Virus record (IMG/VR): IMGVR_UViG_3300044971_003581
Location: 1-26,954 of that record
Source: a virus
Reading direction: 5' to 3' (one strand)
DNA length: 26,954 nt
The position numbers and the translations under genes are program-made. Positions 8,763 through 14,481 of the stretch are shown here, one piece after another (position 1 is the first letter of the stretch; each line of letters starts with the position of its first letter). Under the pieces are notes generated by a model. That model saw nothing but the letters and a program-made list of their open reading frames with translations. It was not told the DNA's origin and did not search any database.

Positions 8763-8837
8763 ACCAGTACTTTTAAAGTCTCTCCGTGACTAAGGGGTTT
8801 GCTCCCGACCAGTGCTGTTTAAGTCCATCCGTGACTA
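8763..8837 (-). repeat. two tandem 30-nt imperfect repeats, period 45 nt
   Basis: Copies at 8763-8792 and 8808-8837 match at 25 of 30 positions. On the minus strand both begin TAGTCACGGA and end ACTGGT. Each can form a short AGTC/GACT hairpin. The first copy in transcription order starts right after the stop of the gene at 8839. They look like tandem RNA or regulatory elements in the 5' leader of the gene at 8710. A related core (CGGATGG followed by CTGGT) recurs at 8440-8464. Confidence 0.6.
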
Positions 8838-8838
8838 T

Positions 8839-9084
8839 TCAATCATCTTTTACGTATGCAGGAACACCATCAGGATCTAACCAACAGGTATAATCGTGAT
8901 CTTCCATAGCAGTCATAAGTTGCATTTCATTATCCAAAAGATACATATCTTTATACCTACCAGTATAAGAATCTACTTTTTGAATTCGATAATCAGGTTT
9001 TCCATTAATTTCTAATGTACCTACCTGCACATATCGATAAGGAAAACGTTCTAAAAGAACGGTGGGTTTCCTAACAACTTTCAT
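8839..9084 (-). CDS. hypothetical protein
   Basis: This 81-residue protein is rich in aromatic and charged residues, with PYRYVQVGTLEINGKPDYRI in its first half, suggesting a small beta fold. DHDYTCWLDPDGVPAYVKDD ends it. No signal peptide or transmembrane stretch is seen. Its ATG shares one base with the stop of the upstream gene (TAATG), so it is probably translated by coupling. It follows the strong promoter at 9323-9351 through that gene. I do not recognise a function. Confidence 0.7.
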   Translation of the reverse strand: MKVVRKPTVLLERFPYRYVQVGTLEINGKPDYRIQKVDSYTGRYKDMYLLDNEMQLMTAMEDHDYTCWLDPDGVPAYVKDD

Positions 9085-9299
9085 TACGCAACCTCAACAG
9101 TTTCAAGATCCTGTGCAATATATTCCATCAGGATTTCATAATCATCAAGAGGTTCTCCAGAGAACACCGCACCTTCATTTTCATAGAAGCGGCGTACCTT
9201 TTTATAAAGTTTCGGATTCTTTACATCAAGGTAGAAGTCACCATTAGCAGCAGCACGAAGAGTACTGACATCTTTCTTGAATTTTTCGATCAGAGACAT
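9084..9299 (-). CDS. hypothetical protein
   Basis: This is a 71-residue soluble protein with a predicted helix-rich make-up (MSLIEKFKKDVSTLRAAANG). It is followed by a short charged segment and an acidic tail (YEILMEYIAQDLETVEV). It is the first gene after the consensus promoter at 9323-9351, about 24 bp downstream of the -10, and shares one base with the next gene. This strong promoter suggests early or host-polymerase-driven expression. The function is unknown. Confidence 0.72.
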   Translation of the reverse strand: MSLIEKFKKDVSTLRAAANGDFYLDVKNPKLYKKVRRFYENEGAVFSGEPLDDYEILMEYIAQDLETVEVA

Positions 9300-9322
9300 T
9301 GTTTTGTTTTGTTTGCTCTAGT

Positions 9323-9351
9323 ATTATAAAGGTTTAAGAGTCTTGTGTCAA
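9323..9351 (-). promoter_or_regulatory. consensus sigma70-type promoter
   Basis: On the minus strand TTGACA at 9351-9346, a 17-bp spacer and TATAAT at 9328-9323 match the consensus exactly. It drives the small genes 9299-8498. The spacer shares ACTCTTAA with the tRNA-array promoter at 16697-16725. Confidence 0.9.
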
Positions 9352-9355
9352 GTGT

Positions 9356-9373
9356 GCCAGTTAAGGAACTGGC
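9356..9373 (-). terminator. hairpin between tRNA-Pro and promoter
   Basis: GCCAGTT and AACTGGC form a 7-bp stem with a 4-nt loop. No T-run follows. It may end or process the tRNA transcript, or insulate the promoter beside it. Confidence 0.4.
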
Positions 9374-9375
9374 GA

Positions 9376-9447
9376 TCGGGGTGACACGGATCGAACGTGC
9401 GTCTTCTTGCTCCCAAAGCAAGCCGTCTACCTCTGACTTACACCCCG
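9376..9447 (-). tRNA. tRNA-Pro(UGG)
   Basis: The acceptor CGGGGTG pairs with CACCCCG. The anticodon stem CTTGC/GCAAG encloses TTTGGGA with anticodon TGG. The T arm contains GTTCGATC. CCA is not encoded and the discriminator is A. Its 5' end overlaps the last 10 bp of the HNH endonuclease frame. Confidence 0.93.
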
Positions 9448-9764
9448 TAGTAATGAAGTTTTCTGTGACAGTTAGAACAGAGACAGATGCATTTTTGCAT
9501 TTCTTCTAAAATTGATTCTTTACTCCTATTACAAAGTAAAAAAGCAATATCGTGTTCTTTTTCTTTTGGATTGAGATGATGCCAGTCTAGACAGGCATTA
9601 TCATTTTCCCCACATCTCTCACAGAACTTTTCATCCATAATATTATTATACCACATTCTCTTCCTTTGTCTAGCCTCTTTTGATCTTTGAGCGGTAATAG
9701 ACTTGTTTTTCTCATACCACTGCTTCTGTGCGGCTTTTTGTTGTTCTGGATTTGAATACGGCAT
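9438..9764 (-). CDS. HNH endonuclease
   Basis: The 108-residue protein has a basic N-terminus (KQWYEKNKSITAQRSKEARQ) and a zinc-dependent HNH module. CERCGENDNACLDWHH carries a C-x-x-C and the catalytic D-W-H-H. CICLCSNCHRKLHY supplies the second C-x-x-C and final His. Such small HNH proteins in T4-like phages are often free-standing homing endonucleases. It ends inside the 5' end of tRNA-Pro, so the pair may have moved or been retained together. A late promoter within an inverted repeat lies 27 bp upstream of its ATG. Confidence 0.85.
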   Translation of the reverse strand: MPYSNPEQQKAAQKQWYEKNKSITAQRSKEARQRKRMWYNNIMDEKFCERCGENDNACLDWHHLNPKEKEHDIAFLLCNRSKESILEEMQKCICLCSNCHRKLHYYGV

Positions 9765-9779
9765 AAAAACTTATCAAAT

Positions 9780-9810
9780 AAGTTCAAAACTATTTATATG
9801 TTTTGAACTT
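9780..9810 (-). promoter_or_regulatory. late promoter enclosed by an 11-bp perfect inverted repeat
   Basis: On the minus strand TATAAATA (9798-9791) is a perfect T4-type late promoter. AAGTTCAAAAC and GTTTTGAACTT flank it exactly, with a 9-bp centre. The element could be an operator, or a hairpin ending the preceding small gene. It would drive the HNH gene. Confidence 0.7.
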
Positions 9811-9823
9811 AATAGTTACACCG

Positions 9824-9940
9824 TTATTTAGTTCGATGTATAAGCATTATACCTATAATCGGAGCAATAGTCAAGCCTGCTCCACAAAGTCCCAACCATA
9901 CTGGACTTGCTGCTAGTGCTTCTACAATATGAAAAATCAT
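9824..9940 (-). CDS. small membrane protein (38 aa)
   Basis: ATG at 9940 and TAA at 9826-9824 give 38 residues. A single hydrophobic segment spans about residues 13-34 (VWLGLCGAGLTIAPIIGIML), with a basic C-terminus (HRTK). Its start overlaps the stop of the preceding membrane peptide by 4 bp (ATGA). It resembles the many tiny single-span proteins of cyanomyoviruses. The function is unknown. Confidence 0.6.
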   Translation of the reverse strand: MIFHIVEALAASPVWLGLCGAGLTIAPIIGIMLIHRTK

Positions 9941-10026
9941 TTTACATATGCGTGATCAAGTGACCAAATAAGAAATATACCGATTAATCCAAAGATTGTT
10001 AGAAAATTAAAGATTAACTTTGACAT
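9937..10026 (-). CDS. small membrane protein (29 aa)
   Basis: ATG at 10026 gives a 29-residue protein that is almost all one hydrophobic span (FNFLTIFGLIGIFLIWSL). A longer in-frame start at 10134 would run inside the fibre-like gene, so the short form fits the gene spacing better. It is coupled by ATGA to the next small membrane protein. The function is unknown. Confidence 0.55.
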   Translation of the reverse strand: MSKLIFNFLTIFGLIGIFLIWSLDHAYVK

Positions 10027-10033
10027 ATGATTA

Positions 10034-10912
10034 TTAAGGTGTTGTAAAAACAATATTTCCGCCCTTACCATAATGAGATCCATATGGAACATTATAATTA
10101 TAAAAAACTGTCCATTTGTCATTATTGAGAGCATAAGTGCCAGTATTTACTAAATCCTGATAAGTTGCACCAGAATTTACCGCAGCACATAGAGTGTTAG
10201 ACCAAATATCAAGACTTTTACCTGCGGTTGGAAATTGTTCAGAAGATAATGTTCTATCCCTCCAACTAATATATGGTCCACCGTAAGAACCAAAAGATAC
10301 TGTAGATGCACTTAAGGTCATTTCACTTGGTCCAGGAGTAGATACAAGTATTCTAGAAGATATAGATCTCTCAACTTGAACACCCCAAAAATCAATAATG
10401 TTATCATTATTCGATGAAGCAAGTAAATCTAAAAATGTTTTAGAAGACGCTGAAGGTATTCCCGAATAAGAAATTCTCGTCCACTCGCCAGTTAGATCTA
10501 AACCATAATTTTTGTTTAAAGATGGATCACCACTAAGACTACTCACACACCCATTTTTAGATCCAAAAACATGTCTTGCCCAAAAACTAACGATATATGT
10601 ATCAGTACCATTAGGAGTAAATCCTGGTATGTTAATTCTTAATCTAGAATTTCCACTATTATTACAGGAAAATCTAATACCTTCATAGTCGGCATCTGGT
10701 GATTGGATTCCAGTCTCTATAGAAGCGGTTGACGGAAAACTATTTTCCCAAGTAGAAGGATTGTATAATCTATCAGTAACAAAATTTTGCCCCAAAGTAC
10801 TATTGACAGGCACATTAAGACTACTTCCAGGAAAAACTATGGAAGCGACCCAACTACTGTGGGTTCTAAAGTATGAAGAAGATGGATTAATTGTAGCAGT
10901 AACTGAAGCCAT
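10034..10912 (-). CDS. putative virion fibre or adhesin protein
   Basis: The 292-residue protein is Ser, Thr, Asn and Gly rich with no signal peptide. The central part has DTYIVSFWARHVFGS, then LTGEWTRISYSG, then IIDFWGVQVERS. This order (F-W-A-R, then W-x-R, then W-G-x-Q-x-E) is a common jelly-roll carbohydrate-binding pattern in phage tail fibres and appendages. The N-terminus (MASVTATINPSSSYFRTHSSWV) and the Gly-rich C-terminus are also fibre-like. The inferred role is receptor or glycan binding on the virion. It is flanked by small membrane proteins rather than by baseplate genes, so placement is uncertain. Confidence 0.5.
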   Translation of the reverse strand: MASVTATINPSSSYFRTHSSWVASIVFPGSSLNVPVNSTLGQNFVTDRLYNPSTWENSFPSTASIETGIQSPDADYEGIRFSCNNSGNSRLRINIPGFTPNGTDTYIVSFWARHVFGSKNGCVSSLSGDPSLNKNYGLDLTGEWTRISYSGIPSASSKTFLDLLASSNNDNIIDFWGVQVERSISSRILVSTPGPSEMTLSASTVSFGSYGGPYISWRDRTLSSEQFPTAGKSLDIWSNTLCAAVNSGATYQDLVNTGTYALNNDKWTVFYNYNVPYGSHYGKGGNIVFTTP

Positions 10913-10931
10913 ATATCATTTAATTAATAAT

Positions 10932-11090
10932 TTATATATTGTTTTTCAATATCCAAATAGAATGCACAATTCCGAACAATATAAAAGATCCAATAATACC
11001 ACTGATTATACCTACCCTTATTTCATGATTTTTAATTTTTTTAGATATAGACAAATCTATCATTTCTTGAATTTCACCTTTATCGATCAT
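10932..11090 (-). CDS. small membrane protein (52 aa)
   Basis: ATG at 11090 overlaps the stop of the upstream gene (ATGA). The 52 residues comprise a charged N-terminal helix (IQEMIDLSISKKIKNHEIR) and one membrane span (VGIISGIIGSFILFGIVHSI). A few polar residues form the tail. It is probably an inner-membrane protein with its N-terminus in the cytoplasm. The function is unknown. Confidence 0.62.
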   Translation of the reverse strand: MIDKGEIQEMIDLSISKKIKNHEIRVGIISGIIGSFILFGIVHSIWILKNNI

Positions 11091-11236
11091 TTCTCATCTC
11101 CCAAAAACTTCGCAAGAGGGTCTTTCCGAGTTTTAACTATTTCAACTGCCCTCTTATAGAACATATTGTCGGTATTACCAGAAACTTCAAAAGTCTCTTT
11201 GATCTTCACCCAGTTATTATAGGTGTGCTGATCCAT
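11087..11236 (-). CDS. hypothetical protein (49 aa)
   Basis: ATG at 11236 gives a 49-residue soluble protein starting MDQHTYNNWVKIKETFEVSG and ending DPLAKFLGDEK. Its composition (mixed charged residues, NTDNMFYKRAVEIV helix) looks like a real conserved small phage protein. It is first in a run of minus-strand genes that continues to the membrane proteins and fibre-like protein. The function is unknown. Confidence 0.65.
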   Translation of the reverse strand: MDQHTYNNWVKIKETFEVSGNTDNMFYKRAVEIVKTRKDPLAKFLGDEK

Positions 11237-11256
11237 AGGTTTTTTATTTTAGTACT

Positions 11257-11271
11257 ACTAGTTATACTAGT
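11257..11271 (-). promoter_or_regulatory. paired ACTAGT sites over a -10-like TATAAC
   Basis: Two ACTAGT palindromes lie 3 bp apart and enclose TATAAC on the minus strand. ATGACA lies 19 bp upstream as a poor -35. It may be the promoter and operator of the gene at 11236. The evidence is weak. Confidence 0.3.
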
Positions 11272-11289
11272 CGATATTTTCATCTTGTC

Positions 11290-11317
11290 ATCTATGTGTT
11301 AATATTACAACATAGAT
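11290..11317. repeat. 28-bp imperfect palindrome
   Basis: ATCTATGT and ACATAGAT are 8-bp arms around a TAATATTA centre, with two 2-bp mismatched patches. It lies between tRNA-Ser(UGA) and the gene at 11236 and has no T-run. It may be a protein-binding site or a transcript-end hairpin. Confidence 0.4.
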
Positions 11318-11339
11318 TAAAAAAATATTAAATTAAAAA

Positions 11340-11423
11340 CGGAAAGGGTGGGATTCGAACCCACGGTGCTACTAACACGCTTGTTTTCAAGACAAGTTCC
11401 TTAAACCACTCGGACACCTTTCC
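11340..11423 (-). tRNA. tRNA-Ser(UGA)
   Basis: The acceptor GGAAAGG pairs with CCTTTCC. The anticodon stem CTTGT/ACAAG encloses CTTGAAA with anticodon TGA. A long variable arm is present, as expected for tRNA-Ser, and the T loop is GGTTCGAATCC. CCA is not encoded. Confidence 0.93.
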
Positions 11424-11425
11424 TT

Positions 11426-11433
11426 AATAAATA
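11426..11433 (+). promoter_or_regulatory. late-promoter-like AATAAATA
   Basis: One mismatch from TATAAATA, 26 bp upstream of the ATG at 11459 and just beyond the 5' end of tRNA-Ser. It could serve the lone plus-strand methyltransferase. Confidence 0.35.
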
Positions 11434-11458
11434 AAAATTGATATATTCAATTAATAAG

Positions 11459-12079
11459 ATGATAGATCTGAAGTCATTATACCAAAATTCTTGTGATAAT
11501 ACAAGTTCTGATATTTTTTTCCATTTACCTATTTTACTGTACTATGCAAAAAAATGCAACCATATAACTGAAATGGGTGCTAGAGGAGGAAATAGTACAA
11601 AAACATTTCTTTATGCAAATCCAAAAAAATTCATATCATACGACTATCAATACACAAACCCAGAACCACACTTAGTTGAAGACATAAACAATTTAATTTC
11701 AATATTTGAAGAATGTAAAAAAATAGGAATTAATTGCGAATATATTGGCGCTGATGTACTCAATATATCTATAGAAGAAACAGATTTTCTATTTTTAGAT
11801 ACTTGGCACTGCTATGATCAACTAAAGGGTGAATTAAATCTACACGCAAGTAAAGCAAAAAAATACATAGCGTTTCATGACACATTCACATATGGTGAAG
11901 TAGGTGAAGGATCTCCATTAGCAGACATTAATCATCCACAAAAAAATAATTTGAACGGTTTAGGTGGCATCAGAAAAGCAATTGATGAATTTTTATTAGA
12001 GAATAAAAACTGGGAAATAGTATATGAAACAAAAGAAAATAATGGTCTAATAATAATTCACAATAAAGATTCTATCTAA
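11459..12079 (+). CDS. class I SAM-dependent methyltransferase (Methyltransf_24 type), lone plus-strand gene
   Basis: ATG at 11459 gives 206 residues; a TTG seven codons earlier is less likely. ITEMGARGGNSTKTFL is SAM motif I. FLFLDTWHCYDQLKGEL and KYIAFHDTF give the D-x-x-H and F-H-D pattern of metal-dependent O-methyltransferases, as in the gene at 408-1034. It is opposite in strand to all neighbours. It starts just beyond the 5' end of tRNA-Ser and overlaps the zinc-ribbon gene tail to tail by 8 bp. This is consistent with a separately acquired cargo gene. A sugar acceptor is likely by family. Confidence 0.7.
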   Translation: MIDLKSLYQNSCDNTSSDIFFHLPILLYYAKKCNHITEMGARGGNSTKTFLYANPKKFISYDYQYTNPEPHLVEDINNLISIFEECKKIGINCEYIGADVLNISIEETDFLFLDTWHCYDQLKGELNLHASKAKKYIAFHDTFTYGEVGEGSPLADINHPQKNNLNGLGGIRKAIDEFLLENKNWEIVYETKENNGLIIIHNKDSI

Positions 12080-12329
12080 TTTCAAAATCTAATTTCTTTA
12101 CCTTTCTCTGACGACGCTGTTCTTGCCATTGAATATCTTCATTGGTGAGAACAGTTGATTTAGTCTTTGGGTAATAAGAATTCAACATAACAACCTGAGA
12201 TAAGTCAACTGCTGAAATCTTATCTCCACGAACTGTTGCCATATTTGAACAACCACAAGATACGGTTTTTGTTTGATGCCCTTCTATCTCCCTACCACAG
12301 GTACGGCATCTAATTCTTAAATTTTCCAT
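12072..12329 (-). CDS. small zinc-ribbon-like protein
   Basis: An 85-residue protein with RCRTCGREIEGHQTKTVSCG, that is C-x-x-C and a later CGC, a likely zinc site. It is followed by SQVVMLNSYY and a strongly basic, charged C-terminus (EQRRQRKVKKLDFEIR). Proteins of this form recur in cyanomyoviruses without known function. Nucleic-acid binding is a reasonable guess. It begins 15 bp after the dps stop and is probably cotranscribed from the late promoter upstream of dps. Confidence 0.62.
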   Translation of the reverse strand: MENLRIRCRTCGREIEGHQTKTVSCGCSNMATVRGDKISAVDLSQVVMLNSYYPKTKSTVLTNEDIQWQEQRRQRKVKKLDFEIR

Positions 12330-12344
12330 TTTATCAAAAAATAA

Positions 12345-12779
12345 TTATTGTAAATGTGATCTTAACATCCAAATAAACTTACCGTGCGATTCCATTAAAT
12401 CTTGAACCAAATTAGCAGTAGCATATGACTTCTGATCTTCTGCTTCATCAGAAATTTCCTTCAATAAATCACAAAACTTTTCATTATTTTCAAGGAGTTC
12501 TGAGAGCATATTGTTTGCTGTAGTTGAACTTGCTGCCTCTTTAATCTGAGTAACCTCAAGCATTCTAGAAAGAGAACTTAAAGGTTTTACATTTAAAAAA
12601 CGCATATGTTCAGAGAGACGATCGATCTCTTCAAACATAGTTTCATATTGTCCACCAAAAAGTTGGTGAAGTTGTGTGAAATCAGACCCTACTACATTCC
12701 AATGAAATGCCCAAGTTTTATGAAATAGCACAAAAAGTGATGCCTGAGCATCACTAAGTAATTTATAAAGTTTTTCCAT
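12345..12779 (-). CDS. dps: Dps-like ferritin, DNA-protection protein
   Basis: This 144-residue four-helix protein matches Dps. The ferroxidase site is intact: His26 in AFHWNVVG, His38, Asp53 and Glu57, with the spacing of E. coli Dps (His51, His63, Asp78, Glu82). Dps dodecamers oxidise and store iron and shield DNA from peroxide. It lacks a long basic N-terminal tail, so direct DNA binding is uncertain. A perfect late promoter lies 17 bp upstream, which points to late synthesis and perhaps packaging or protection of phage DNA (inference). Confidence 0.85.
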   Translation of the reverse strand: MEKLYKLLSDAQASLFVLFHKTWAFHWNVVGSDFTQLHQLFGGQYETMFEEIDRLSEHMRFLNVKPLSSLSRMLEVTQIKEAASSTTANNMLSELLENNEKFCDLLKEISDEAEDQKSYATANLVQDLMESHGKFIWMLRSHLQ

Positions 12780-12782
12780 TAT

Positions 12783-12797
12783 ACTCTTTTTGGAGTA
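12783..12797 (-). promoter_or_regulatory. short hairpin in the dps leader
   Basis: ATACTC and GAGTAT flank a 5-7 nt A-rich loop immediately before the dps ATG. The hairpin would lie at the very 5' end of a transcript from the late promoter and includes the only purine-rich ribosome-binding candidate. It may limit translation. Confidence 0.35.
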
Positions 12798-12803
12798 TTT
12801 ATA
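12796..12803 (-). promoter_or_regulatory. T4-type late promoter for dps
   Basis: TATAAATA on the minus strand, between the 3' end of tRNA-Val and the dps start. It gives a leader of only about 10-12 nt. Confidence 0.75.
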
Positions 12804-12806
12804 AAG

Positions 12807-12879
12807 TGGGCAATCGCAGATTCGAACTGCGGACTTTCTGAATGTAAATCAGACACTCTAACCGCTGAGTTAATCGCCC
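12807..12879 (-). tRNA. tRNA-Val(UAC)
   Basis: The acceptor GGGCGAT pairs with ATTGCCC and the discriminator is A. The anticodon stem TCTGA/TCAGA encloses TTTACAT with anticodon TAC. The T loop is AGTTCGAATCT. CCA is not encoded. Confidence 0.93.
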
Positions 12880-12888
12880 TATAAAAAG

Positions 12889-13053
12889 TCAATATTGACT
12901 CATAAGATATTCAACAGTATTTGCTACATCATTCATAGCATCACGAAGATTTGGTTGCTGTCCAGTTTCTTGTTTACAAATTGGTCGATGATCGTCAGTA
13001 AGAGACCAGCGCCACAAATTCATATCTTTACAGTACCAGAGATTAATTTTCAT
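12889..13053 (-). CDS. hypothetical protein (54 aa)
   Basis: ATG at 13053 and TGA at 12891-12889 give 54 residues. The N-terminus MKINLWYCKDMNLWRWSLTD is rich in Trp and resembles small conserved cyanophage proteins. The C-terminus is an amphipathic helix (LRDAMNDVANTVEYLM). A ribosome binding site AGAGG lies 6 nt upstream. It precedes tRNA-Val and is probably cotranscribed with it. The function is unknown. Confidence 0.65.
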   Translation of the reverse strand: MKINLWYCKDMNLWRWSLTDDHRPICKQETGQQPNLRDAMNDVANTVEYLMSQY

Positions 13054-13074
13054 TTTTTGCCTCTTTCATTATAT

Positions 13075-13103
13075 AGGATACATTAAAAAGGGGAGTTTGT
13101 CAA
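13075..13103 (-). promoter_or_regulatory. promoter embedded in the pstS terminator
   Basis: TTGACA lies in the loop and 3' arm of the terminator. A 17-bp spacer leads to TATCCT, and TATAAT lies slightly further on (24-bp spacing). It would drive the 54-aa gene and tRNA-Val. Confidence 0.5.
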
Positions 13104-13109
13104 CTCCCC
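13085..13109 (-). terminator. intrinsic terminator after pstS
   Basis: GGGGAGTT and AACTCCCC form an 8-bp stem with loop GACA, followed by five T on the minus strand. It lies 10 bp after the pstS stop. Confidence 0.9.
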
Positions 13110-13118
13110 CCGAATATA

Positions 13119-14081
13119 TCACTTAGTGATACGGTCTACGGCAATACGTGCCTTATTAAGGATAGAACCACTCAAAGGAACATAACCCAGATCATCAGCA
13201 ATACCCTGTGCTTTAGAACTCAAAGAATACTTGAGAGCAGCACGAATATCATCTGCCTTTTCACCATTACCAGTCTTATATGCAAGAACCCAAGTCAGAG
13301 TTGAAATTGGATATGCAGTTGCGCCTGCAGGATTTGGATTCTCACCAGCAAGGTTCGCATCTAGTTTGATACCATTCAGTGCAGCAGAACCAGAAGCAGC
13401 AGTAGGAAGAACAAACTTACCTGCCTTATTTTGAATTGCTGCTGCTTGGAGTTTATTTGCTTTTACAAATCCAGTATTGACATAACCAATAGATCCAGGA
13501 GTTTGGCGAATGGATCCTGAAACACCTTCATTTCCTTTTGCACCAATACCAGTAGGCCACTTAACTGCCTTACCTACACCTGCTTTCCATCCACCAAAAG
13601 CATCTAGAGAATTAGTGAATGCATAAGTGGTTCCAGAACCATCCGCACGATATACGGTGCGAATAGGACCAGCAGCACATCCAAGTGCCTTCCAGTCCTT
13701 AATGCGACCAGCAAAGATGTCTACAGTTTGCTTCTGAGTGAGTTTCAGAGTACAACCTGGTTTGTTATAAGCAACAGCAATCGTTCCACCCACCATAGGA
13801 ATCTGAACGACACCACGCTTCACCTTTGCTGCTTCTGCTGGTTTGATTGGTTCGTCGCTTGCTCCGAAGTCAACTGTGCCCGCAAGGAATTGACGAACAC
13901 CAGCACCAGAACCAACGGACTGATAATTAACCCTATTCCCAGAAGTTCGTGCATAATCTTGGAACCAGCGTTGATAAATTGGTGCAGGGAAGGTGGCACC
14001 AGCACCGTTCAAAGTCGTTCCCGCAAGTGCAGCAGTAGGTGCAGCAAGAAGACCAATTGCAAAAATGTGTTTGAGTTTCAT
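13119..14081 (-). CDS. pstS: phosphate-binding protein PstS
   Basis: This is a 320-residue periplasmic phosphate-binding protein of the PstSCAB transporter. It has a signal peptide (MKLKHIFAIGLLAAPTAALA) and LNGAGATFPAPIYQRWF, the PstS N-terminal phosphate loop. SVGSGAGVRQFLAGTVDFGA, YRADGSGTTYAF and SGSIRQTPGSIGYVN supply the remaining phosphate contacts. pstS is a well-known cyanophage auxiliary gene that host PhoB can induce under phosphate starvation. Only the binding protein is present, so it must work with the host transporter. It follows a Pho-box-like repeat and ends at a strong terminator. Confidence 0.96.
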   Translation of the reverse strand: MKLKHIFAIGLLAAPTAALAGTTLNGAGATFPAPIYQRWFQDYARTSGNRVNYQSVGSGAGVRQFLAGTVDFGASDEPIKPAEAAKVKRGVVQIPMVGGTIAVAYNKPGCTLKLTQKQTVDIFAGRIKDWKALGCAAGPIRTVYRADGSGTTYAFTNSLDAFGGWKAGVGKAVKWPTGIGAKGNEGVSGSIRQTPGSIGYVNTGFVKANKLQAAAIQNKAGKFVLPTAASGSAALNGIKLDANLAGENPNPAGATAYPISTLTWVLAYKTGNGEKADDIRAALKYSLSSKAQGIADDLGYVPLSGSILNKARIAVDRITK

Positions 14082-14092
14082 AAAAAGTGAAT

Positions 14093-14103
14093 AACTACGA
14101 AGT
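14093..14103 (-). repeat. leader element shared by pstS and the porin
   Basis: ACTTCGTAGTT on the minus strand, just after the -10 of pstS, recurs exactly at 16004-16014 upstream of the porin. It can form a small stem with a TCGT loop. The first 14 coding bases (ATGAAACTCAAACA) are also identical in the two genes. Confidence 0.6.
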
Positions 14104-14104
14104 A

Positions 14105-14149
14105 ATTTTACTAAAAGTAAAAGTCAAAGTCCACTAAGAATAGGTTAAG
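14105..14149 (-). promoter_or_regulatory. Pho-box-like promoter of pstS
   Basis: On the minus strand CTTAACCT (14149-14142), a 3-bp spacer and CTTAGTGG (14138-14131) resemble the direct 8-bp repeats of cyanobacterial Pho boxes (CTTAACC-type). The first copy matches fully and the second only in its first half. A TAAAAT -10 lies at 14110-14105, 20 bp downstream. No normal -35 is seen, as expected for a PhoB-activated promoter. Confidence 0.6.
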
Positions 14150-14152
14150 AAA

Positions 14153-14464
14153 TCAAAAAACTCCCTTAACTTCATCCCTAAGACCATCCAATACACTACT
14201 ATCATTACCAGCAACAACAATAATTGCTTCAGTTCCTCTACACCAAACTCCAATAATAGACTCACCAATATGTCCCCACATAGAAACATTATTTGAAGTT
14301 ACACCAGTCACTCCCATAATAAAAAGTTTATTTTTTGCTCTTTGCATACAGACTGTTTGTCCATATGGAGTATCAGCAGCATTCAATCTGGTAGCAGGAC
14401 CAGCAAATGCAGCAGATGTAGTGGCAGCAACAATAGCAGACGCAGCTAAAATAGATTTAATCAT
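14153..14464 (-). CDS. small secreted protein of unknown function
   Basis: ATG at 14464 is preferred over 14479: it has GGAG upstream and begins a clean signal peptide (MIKSILAASAIVAATTSAAFA, cleavage before GPATR). The mature protein is about 82 residues. It has two Cys that could form a disulfide and a hydrophobic core (KLFIMGVTGV, ESIIGVWC, AIIVVAG). It lies between the porin and pstS and probably works in the periplasm. No family is recognised. Confidence 0.7.
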   Translation of the reverse strand: MIKSILAASAIVAATTSAAFAGPATRLNAADTPYGQTVCMQRAKNKLFIMGVTGVTSNNVSMWGHIGESIIGVWCRGTEAIIVVAGNDSSVLDGLRDEVKGVF

Positions 14465-14481
14465 TTTTTTTATCTCCATAA

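Noticed and set aside
8401-8840. glnA or downstream-peptide glutamine riboswitch, common in marine cyanobacteria and phages
   Set aside because: The highly conserved GGAAGTAGG-type core of those motifs is not present; only a loose CACGGA similarity is seen.
9937-10134. 65-residue version of the small membrane protein
   Set aside because: The extra N-terminus overlaps the 3' end of the fibre-like gene by about 100 bp. The ATG at 10026 fits the spacing and gives a clean membrane peptide.
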